A model generated the notes under the pieces. The model worked only from the letters and a program-made list of their open reading frames with translations, was not told where the DNA came from and searched no databases. Both the position numbers and the translations under genes were made by a program. A DNA stretch of 64,000 bases, taken from the NCBI GenBank assembly GCA_036386835.1, contig DASVUX010000039.1, forward strand, positions 1-64,000, in the 5' to 3' direction. Shown one piece after another: positions 58,632 to 64,000 of the stretch (positions are counted from its first letter, which is position 1; every line of letters begins with the position of its first letter). Origin of the DNA: 2-12-FULL-35-15 sp036386835. GTDB taxonomy: Bacteria; Bacteroidota; Bacteroidia; 2-12-FULL-35-15.

Positions 58632-60029
58632 TTGACTAACACTTTAAATAAAGATACAATTGTTGCACTCGCCACACCGCAGGGAATTGGCGCGATTGGT
58701 GTAATCCGCCTTTCGGGCGAAAAAGCCATTGAGATCTGTAGCGGAGTTTTCGGCACAAAAAGCCTGAAGAAGAAAGACCTTAACGGTGTTGCTTCACATA
58801 CTATTCATTTTGGGGTGATTCACGATGGAGACATCATTATTGATGAAGTCCTGGTCAGCTTATTCAAAGCCCCTAATTCCTATACAAGCGAAAACACGGT
58901 TGAAATTTCCTGTCATGGCTCCCCGTTCATACAGCAGCAGATCATCCAGCTGTTCATTAAACACGGGGCAAGGATGGCCAACCAGGGCGAATTTACACTT
59001 CGTGCATTTTTGAACGGTAAGCTGGACCTTTCCCAGGCAGAGGCTGTGGCCGACCTGATCTCTTCCAACTCTGCGACATCTCACCAGGTGGCAATGCAAC
59101 AGATGCGGGGAGGGTTTTCAAATAAGATCAAAACCCTTCGTCAGAACCTGATCGATTTTGCATCACTGATAGAATTAGAACTTGATTTTGCGGAAGAAGA
59201 TGTGGAGTTTGCCGACCGGACGGACCTGAAAAATTTAGTGAGTTCCATTCAACGGATAGTACAGCGACTGATCGATTCGTTTGAAGTGGGAAATGTGATC
59301 AAGAACGGGATTCCTGTTGTGATTGTTGGAAAACCGAATGCGGGCAAATCCACTTTGCTGAATGCTTTGCTGGAGGAAGAACGGGCGATTGTTTCCGACA
59401 TTCCCGGGACTACACGTGATGTGATCGAAGATGAGATCAACATTGAAGGTGTCCAGTTCCGGTTCATTGATACAGCGGGGATCCGTGAAACGAATGACAT
59501 CATTGAAAGCATAGGTGTAGAGAAAACATACGAGCAGATCAAGCTTTCCTCTATTGCAATTTACCTGTTCGATGCTCATGAGATCACTGCTTCGGAATTA
59601 AAACTGATTGTTGATGATATCACTCCGCATCTTCACAACTCCCAATTAGTGCTGGTAGCAAACAAGATCGATAAAGAAGATCTTGAATATACAAAGAAGG
59701 AATTTTCTGCTTATCCTGGAATGCTTTTCATATCCGCGAAAGAAAGAACCGGAATTGATACTTTCAAAAAGCACATGGTTGAATTATTTGATAACCGCAC
59801 TGTGAATCTTACTGAAACAATCGTTACCAATGCCCGGCATGTGGAGGCATTGCGTCATACTAATTCAGCTTTGATAAAAGTGCTTGAAGGATTGAATCAT
59901 AATGTAAGCGGTGATTTCCTGGCAATGGATATCCGCCAGGCTTTGCATTATTTGGGGACGATTACAGGTGAGATCTCTTCCGATGATCTGCTGGCGAATA
60001 TCTTTAGCAGGTTTTGTATCGGGAAGTAA
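58632..60029 (+). CDS. mnmE: tRNA modification GTPase MnmE
   Basis: 465 residues. The start is TTG at 58632: an in-frame TAA lies 12 bases upstream and no ATG precedes the conserved NKDTIVALATPQGIGAIGVIRLSG. The N-terminal formyl-THF domain is followed by a helical domain with an inserted G domain: G1 GKPNAGKS (233-240), TTRD near 261, DTAGIRET (280-287) and NKID near 342. The C-terminal Cys-Ile-Gly-Lys (462-465) is present. With MnmG it makes the cmnm5 group at U34. Accessory genes begin 21 bases after its stop. Confidence 0.97.
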   Translation: MTNTLNKDTIVALATPQGIGAIGVIRLSGEKAIEICSGVFGTKSLKKKDLNGVASHTIHFGVIHDGDIIIDEVLVSLFKAPNSYTSENTVEISCHGSPFIQQQIIQLFIKHGARMANQGEFTLRAFLNGKLDLSQAEAVADLISSNSATSHQVAMQQMRGGFSNKIKTLRQNLIDFASLIELELDFAEEDVEFADRTDLKNLVSSIQRIVQRLIDSFEVGNVIKNGIPVVIVGKPNAGKSTLLNALLEEERAIVSDIPGTTRDVIEDEINIEGVQFRFIDTAGIRETNDIIESIGVEKTYEQIKLSSIAIYLFDAHEITASELKLIVDDITPHLHNSQLVLVANKIDKEDLEYTKKEFSAYPGMLFISAKERTGIDTFKKHMVELFDNRTVNLTETIVTNARHVEALRHTNSALIKVLEGLNHNVSGDFLAMDIRQALHYLGTITGEISSDDLLANIFSRFCIGK

Positions 60030-60034
60030 GTAAA

Positions 60035-60049
60035 ATTCAAATTTTGAAT
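60035..60049. promoter_or_regulatory. 15-bp perfect palindrome before the MazG-like ATG
   Basis: ATTCAAATTTTGAAT: seven-base arms around one T. It overlaps an AAATTTTG stretch close to a -7 box and ends one base before the ATG at 60051, so it could be an operator for the two-gene unit. Confidence 0.5.
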
Positions 60050-60050
60050 C

Positions 60051-60380
60051 ATGAACGATATTAAAGATATAACAGAAGCATTAATAAAATTCCGTGATGA
60101 AAGAGACTGGGAACAGTTTCATAATTCAAAAGATCTCGCACTGGCTATATCTATTGAGGCAGGCGAATTAAACGAATTGTTTTTATGGAAAAAATCAGAA
60201 GAGGTTAATATTGACAAACTGAAAACAGAATTAGCCGATATTTTTGCCTATACATTTTTATTGGCTCATAAACATAATTTTGACGTAAGGAAAATCGTTT
60301 TAGACAAATTAAAACTCAATGCAGAAAAGTATCCAGTAGACAAAGCCAAGGGCAATGCTAAAAAATATGATGAATTATGA
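60051..60380 (+). CDS. MazG-like nucleotide pyrophosphohydrolase
   Basis: 109 residues. The all-alpha NTP-pyrophosphatase core is visible: the metal-binding Glu36-x2-Glu39 in SIEAGELNELFLWKK and Glu60-x2-Asp63 in KTELADIFAYTF, with the C-terminal NAEKYPVDKAKGNAKKY. Family members (MazG-like, RS21-C6 type) hydrolyse abnormal or canonical NTPs to NMP and PPi. Its stop overlaps the start of the DUF2075 helicase-like gene by four bases (ATGA), so the two are made together. The pair starts 21 bases after mnmE, in AT-richer DNA. Confidence 0.9.
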   Translation: MNDIKDITEALIKFRDERDWEQFHNSKDLALAISIEAGELNELFLWKKSEEVNIDKLKTELADIFAYTFLLAHKHNFDVRKIVLDKLKLNAEKYPVDKAKGNAKKYDEL

Positions 60381-62077
60381 AAAGTCGGCCACTTGTCAGA
60401 ATTGCGGAATACTCATTTGGTCCTGACACTATCAAAGAAATTGAAAATGACAAATTCGTAAAAGATCTTTGGCCCCTCATCTATGTTCTTAGTGGAATAC
60501 AGAAAAAAGAAGCGTATGTCGGAGAATCCACAAATGCAATTTCCCGTATCCAAAATCATTTGTTGAATCCTACCCGCCATTCCCTAAAGACCCTTCATTT
60601 GATTACTTGTGGATACTTCAACAAATCTGCGGCTCTTGATATTGAATCCAGTTTGATAAAATATATGTCGGCTGATGGCAAATACAAATTACAGAATGGC
60701 AATGCGGGACTAGTTAGCCACAACTATTACCAAAGTAATCTATACAGGGAGTTATTCAAAACAATCTGGAGTGATCTGAGGAAACACAAACTTGCCGATT
60801 TACCCCTACGTACGATTGACAATTCTGATGTTTTTAAATATTCTCCTTATAAAGCATTAACCGTTGATCAGCATGAGGCGGTCATTAAATTACTGCGGCT
60901 TCTAGTTAGTAACACGCAGAGTACTACTTCATCCAATTCATTATTTGTAGAGGGCAGTGCCGGTACTGGAAAAACAATTCTAGCCGTCTATTTAATCAAA
61001 TTACTTAAAAGCTACTACCTTCCACAAGAAAAAGAAGATTTAGATGCAGTAAGTATAGAAGAAATTGAACTTTCAGAGTCTTTACAAGGAAAATACCCTA
61101 AGCTTTCAATAGCTTTAGTTATTCCAATGACTTCCCTGAGAAAAACACTGCAAAAAGTGTTTAAGGGAGTGAAAGGCCTCGATTCCAAGATGGTAATCGG
61201 ACCTTCTGAAGTCGCAAAAAATAAATATGATATTTTAGTTGTTGATGAAGCACATCGCCTGAGACAGCGGGTCAACATCACAAACTACAAAAGTTTCGAT
61301 GATTGTAATGCACGGCTTGGATTTGGGGCTAATGGAACTGAATTAGATTGGATTGTAAAACAAAGTAAACACCAGATCTTTTTTTATGATCAGGCGCAGT
61401 CGATTAAACCATCAGACATTCCGAAGCAACATTTTGAAGCATTAAAGAAACAATCTGTTTCACCGCTCAGGCTGAAATCACAACTCAGGGTAAATGGCGG
61501 AAACGACTATATTAATTATATAGATCGCCTATTGAATTGTAATCTTGGATCAAAGTCTGTATTTAAGGATAAAAATTATGAGTTTACATTATTCGATTCT
61601 TTGAAACAACTCCAAACCCAGCTTAAAAAGAAAGAAGCACAGTTTGGTCTTTGCCGTCTGGTAGCAGGCTATTCCTGGAGGTGGAAGTCGAAAACCAAAA
61701 ATACGACTGATATAAATATTGAAGGATTAAAATTCAAATGGAACAGCACGAACAAGGATTGGATCAATTCGGATAATTCGGTGAATGAGGTGGGCTGCAT
61801 CCATACTACTCAAGGATATGATCTTAATTATACTGGACTTATATTTGGAGATGAAATATCTTATGATCTTACTCTAAATAAGATTATTATAAAAGCTGAA
61901 AACTATTTTGATATAAAAGGGAAAAGCGGCATTAAAAACCCGGAAGAGCTGAATGAATATATTTTAAACATCTATAAAACTCTTCTATTCCGTGGAATCA
62001 AAGGAACGTATGTTTATGTATGCGATGACAAGCTACGCGCATATTTTAGGAAACATATCTTTCGGAAAACTCGTTGA
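60377..62077 (+). CDS. GIY-YIG + DUF2075 DNA/RNA helicase-like ATPase
   Basis: 566 residues. Residues about 33-100 form a GIY-YIG-like nuclease domain: IYVLSG and AYVGES (35-51), Arg57, His61 and Glu90 of DIESSLIKYM. From about 155 follows a DUF2075 P-loop ATPase: Walker A GSAGTGKT (193-200), Walker B ILVVDEAH (286-293), the later RLKSQLRVNGGNDYINYI (key part SQLRVNG) with the Arg, and GCIHTTQGYDLNYTG near residue 475. DUF2075 proteins are superfamily-1-like helicases of phage- and defence-associated loci. Four-base overlap with the MazG-like gene argues for a joint function. The 3' end overlaps the convergent nucleotidyltransferase remnant by 32 bases. Confidence 0.88.
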   Translation: MKSRPLVRIAEYSFGPDTIKEIENDKFVKDLWPLIYVLSGIQKKEAYVGESTNAISRIQNHLLNPTRHSLKTLHLITCGYFNKSAALDIESSLIKYMSADGKYKLQNGNAGLVSHNYYQSNLYRELFKTIWSDLRKHKLADLPLRTIDNSDVFKYSPYKALTVDQHEAVIKLLRLLVSNTQSTTSSNSLFVEGSAGTGKTILAVYLIKLLKSYYLPQEKEDLDAVSIEEIELSESLQGKYPKLSIALVIPMTSLRKTLQKVFKGVKGLDSKMVIGPSEVAKNKYDILVVDEAHRLRQRVNITNYKSFDDCNARLGFGANGTELDWIVKQSKHQIFFYDQAQSIKPSDIPKQHFEALKKQSVSPLRLKSQLRVNGGNDYINYIDRLLNCNLGSKSVFKDKNYEFTLFDSLKQLQTQLKKKEAQFGLCRLVAGYSWRWKSKTKNTTDINIEGLKFKWNSTNKDWINSDNSVNEVGCIHTTQGYDLNYTGLIFGDEISYDLTLNKIIIKAENYFDIKGKSGIKNPEELNEYILNIYKTLLFRGIKGTYVYVCDDKLRAYFRKHIFRKTR

Positions 62078-62381
62078 CCTTGACTACAATTCCTTGGAAA
62101 ATCGGATAACCAGAGTATCCATCTTTAATTTGTTCAGCCTCCCGGAATAGATCGTGTAAGCGTATCGCTATCCGATTGTCCGTTTTACTTAAATTGTAAT
62201 GAGATTTATATTCGTAAGTCGTACCCTTTTCCACATATTTATCTTCCACCCAGGTTCCACGGGCATATGATCCGAACAAAATTATCATCTCTATCTCCGC
62301 AAAACGAGGAATCAAGGCCGTTACAATCGCTTGTAGCTCGGCTTGCTTGTGTTCGGGAAGATGAGATAATGAGGTTTTCAT
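62046..62381 (-). pseudogene. degraded MNT-type nucleotidyltransferase
   Basis: 111 residues from the ATG at 62381. The N-terminal part fits minimal nucleotidyltransferases of the type paired with HEPN proteins: MIILFGSYARGTWVEDKYVEKG, then TYEYKS. But the metal-binding Asp-x-Asp expected next (S-D-[FY]-D-[IL]-L-V) reads HYNLSK, so both Asp are lost, and the following strands are missing. The rest (HDLFREAEQIKDGYSGYPIFQGI) resembles the C-terminal end of the family. So an internal deletion has removed the active site. It converges on the helicase-like gene and overlaps it by 32 bases. No HEPN gene is next to it. Confidence 0.7.
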
Positions 62382-62435
62382 TGATAATTCAAAGATATAA
62401 AAAATCACCCTTAAGCGCGCTATTCCTGAATATAA

Positions 62436-64000
62436 TTAGTTTAAAAACAGGTCAAACTGCTCCTTTTTCATGTTTACAGAGTGTGTCTTTCTGTTAAAAT
62501 TATGGAATTTAAACCTCATAAATGCAGAAATATCCTCTTCATGCGTAGATAAAATGATTTGTTTGTGAGCAAAATCATTTCTAATCAAATCTACTAATGA
62601 AGCCATATTTATTTCGTCCATTGACTGAACAGGGTCATCTATTAACAACATTCCAATTGTACTTTTATCGTAAATTTTATTCATTGCTAATGTAAAAGCT
62701 ATAACTAATGCAGCTAATTGACCCGAACTCATAGAATATAGAACATCATGAGACGTGTCCATCCCCTGAGTAAATTTCAAATTTTCTGTTCTACTGGATT
62801 GTTTGAACTGGATAAACACTCCAACTCCCTTTTCAAAGTTTTGCAAAATCTTGCTACTGTATATGAAAAAAGGAATTTCAATATTTTTAGCAATCTCAAT
62901 ACGATGATCATGAATTTTAGCATCATAAATATCAAGAATAAAATTTAATTTTTTTCTTGATTCATCAAGCTTTGGAAGCTGCTCATTATTTATAAAATTA
63001 ATTTCATTAGTAAGCCGCTCCTTCTCTTCCTGGTTTCCTTTAAAATATTCCTGATCAATATATTTAATTTTAGTACTTATAGCTTCTTGAGTAATTAATT
63101 TAACCTTTTCAGCATCTTTTTCAAATATTTCTTCAAAGACACTATTGAATAAATCAAAATTAAATGACTCATTAATAGATTTTTTTGCTTGCGACAACGC
63201 TTCAGTTATTTTCTCTACTCTATCATCAAGATCGACCACTTCTTCATTATTCAAATTAAAGATATGCTGTGAAATATCAATATTAATTGAATTAACCCAT
63301 TCCATAAAACCGGTAACATTTTTTTGTCGTGATTCATCAATGTTCACCTGATCATAAAAAACTTTCTTAATCCTATTAACTGGATTATCCAGATATGCAT
63401 TATTCAATACAACCAAAGGAGTTATACTTACGTTATAAAAATCGTCATACAGTTTTGTGAGCTCTAAAGCATTATCGTCCTGAAGTAATTTAATGCGTTC
63501 TTTCTTATTTTCTACTTCTTGGATTAATATTTTATACCCTTCCTCCCTTTCATATCCACATAGTGGGCATTCTTTATCATTGATTTTAGGCTCTTTTTTG
63601 ATAATATTATTAAATAGCTCTATTAATCTGGTCCTTGTGTTTTCAAAGTCCCGAATAATTTCAGATAATTCGGTTTCCTTTTCTGCAAGCTTTTGTATAG
63701 CTTCAATTTTTTCTTCAAATACTTCAAGTTCTAACTCCTGATTTAAGTCTTTTAATATTGATTTAAAATCTATCTTATCAATTTTCGATTGAATGTTTTC
63801 TTTTTGTAAGTCAGCCGCAATTTTAACGCGAATATTTTGAGTTTCGTAGGTATCTTTTATAGATTTCAAATGCTCTATGAAAGCGGAAGCCTTTACTACA
63901 TCCTTTAGAATTTGCGTTTTCTCTATTCTATTATCAATTTCTTTATTAAAGTTGTGATTTTGGAAATCACCATGGTTAGATTCAAAATGGGTCAAAAACT
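62436..64000 (-). CDS. Rad50/SMC-like ATPase, C-terminal part (runs off window)
   Basis: About 520 residues are visible; the frame stays open to the right edge (the first visible Met-like codon is TTG at 63995), so the N-terminal Walker A is outside. A long coiled coil carries one CPLCG zinc-hook-like Cys-x-x-Cys near 63560. Near the end lie the ABC signature MSSGQLAALVIAF, Walker B GMLLIDDPVQSMDE with D-loop, and the switch His in STHEED. This layout is that of RecF/Rad50-like ATPases found in several defence systems. The gene is AT-rich like the MazG/helicase pair. Partner genes would lie beyond the window. Confidence 0.85.
   Translation of the reverse strand, partial: FLTHFESNHGDFQNHNFNKEIDNRIEKTQILKDVVKASAFIEHLKSIKDTYETQNIRVKIAADLQKENIQSKIDKIDFKSILKDLNQELELEVFEEKIEAIQKLAEKETELSEIIRDFENTRTRLIELFNNIIKKEPKINDKECPLCGYEREEGYKILIQEVENKKERIKLLQDDNALELTKLYDDFYNVSITPLVVLNNAYLDNPVNRIKKVFYDQVNIDESRQKNVTGFMEWVNSINIDISQHIFNLNNEEVVDLDDRVEKITEALSQAKKSINESFNFDLFNSVFEEIFEKDAEKVKLITQEAISTKIKYIDQEYFKGNQEEKERLTNEINFINNEQLPKLDESRKKLNFILDIYDAKIHDHRIEIAKNIEIPFFIYSSKILQNFEKGVGVFIQFKQSSRTENLKFTQGMDTSHDVLYSMSSGQLAALVIAFTLAMNKIYDKSTIGMLLIDDPVQSMDEINMASLVDLIRNDFAHKQIILSTHEEDISAFMRFKFHNFNRKTHSVNMKKEQFDLFLN

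Noticed and set aside
1..64000. tRNA and rRNA genes
   Set aside because: Scanning by eye on both strands found no GGTTCGAATCC-like T-arm with a matching cloverleaf and no rRNA sequence; a tRNAscan run would settle this.

Overview
The window looks like chromosome of a free-living member of the Bacteroidota. The support is type IX secretion C-terminal sorting domains on two secreted proteins (22740-23672 and 40206-41243), families largely confined to this phylum (DUF5106, DUF4199, DUF2911, zapA next to rny, large PIG-L/SSS pairs), and repeated Bacteroidota-type promoter boxes (TAnnTTTG, in one case preceded by TTTG at 19 bases). Shine-Dalgarno sequences are rare. I see no rRNA, tRNA, insertion sequence or CRISPR array. 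The exact genus cannot be told from the sequence.

Layout. 1-9235 (minus) is a surface-polysaccharide cluster: flippase, repeat-unit polymerase, epimerase, GT4, NeuD-type acyltransferase, GT2, O-antigen ligase-like protein, DCC-family protein, DegT aminotransferase and the start of an initiating sugar transferase. It lies directly downstream, on the same strand, of a housekeeping block of coiled-coil protein, zapA, a probable 6S RNA and rny (9281-11598). 11751-14348 (plus) holds an M23 peptidase and an alpha/beta hydrolase, separated by a strictly 25-bp-periodic array of small hairpins. 14397-19581 (minus) is a biotin cluster, bioB-bioF-bioD-bioA, plus a YhhQ-family transporter. 19725-20834 is a frameshifted GAF/PAS sensor gene. 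21094-27167 is a mixed area of a serine hydrolase, a T9SS-secreted protein, DUF1801/DUF2200/DUF808 proteins, a lipoprotein and a cold-shock protein. 27608-32677 is an operon of HExxH protein, PIG-L deacetylase, an unlisted 40-residue membrane peptide and a sodium:solute symporter. 32728-37165 holds a DUF2911 protein, a membrane sensor kinase and a DUF1801/LuxR/DUF4199 group.

37277-40120 carries trmD, rplS and prfC. 40206-48943 is mostly exported proteins, including several thioredoxin-fold proteins (DUF5106, TlpA, SCO, redoxin) and a membrane J-domain protein. 48992-57417 contains ilvE, a methyltransferase-GT2 fusion, a membrane glycosyltransferase with a C-terminal fascin-like extension, a VWA-type membrane protein, fabG and an outer-membrane barrel. 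57505-60029 has sucD and mnmE.

Directly after the 3' end of mnmE the sequence becomes visibly AT-richer and accessory in character (60051-64000): a MazG-like pyrophosphohydrolase overlapping a GIY-YIG/DUF2075 helicase-like protein, a degraded nucleotidyltransferase and a Rad50/SMC-like ATPase running off the end. This is the best candidate in the window for a little-described (probably anti-phage) system. The 25-bp hairpin array, the GT/fascin fusion, the 40-residue peptide and the probable 6S RNA are the next most interesting items.
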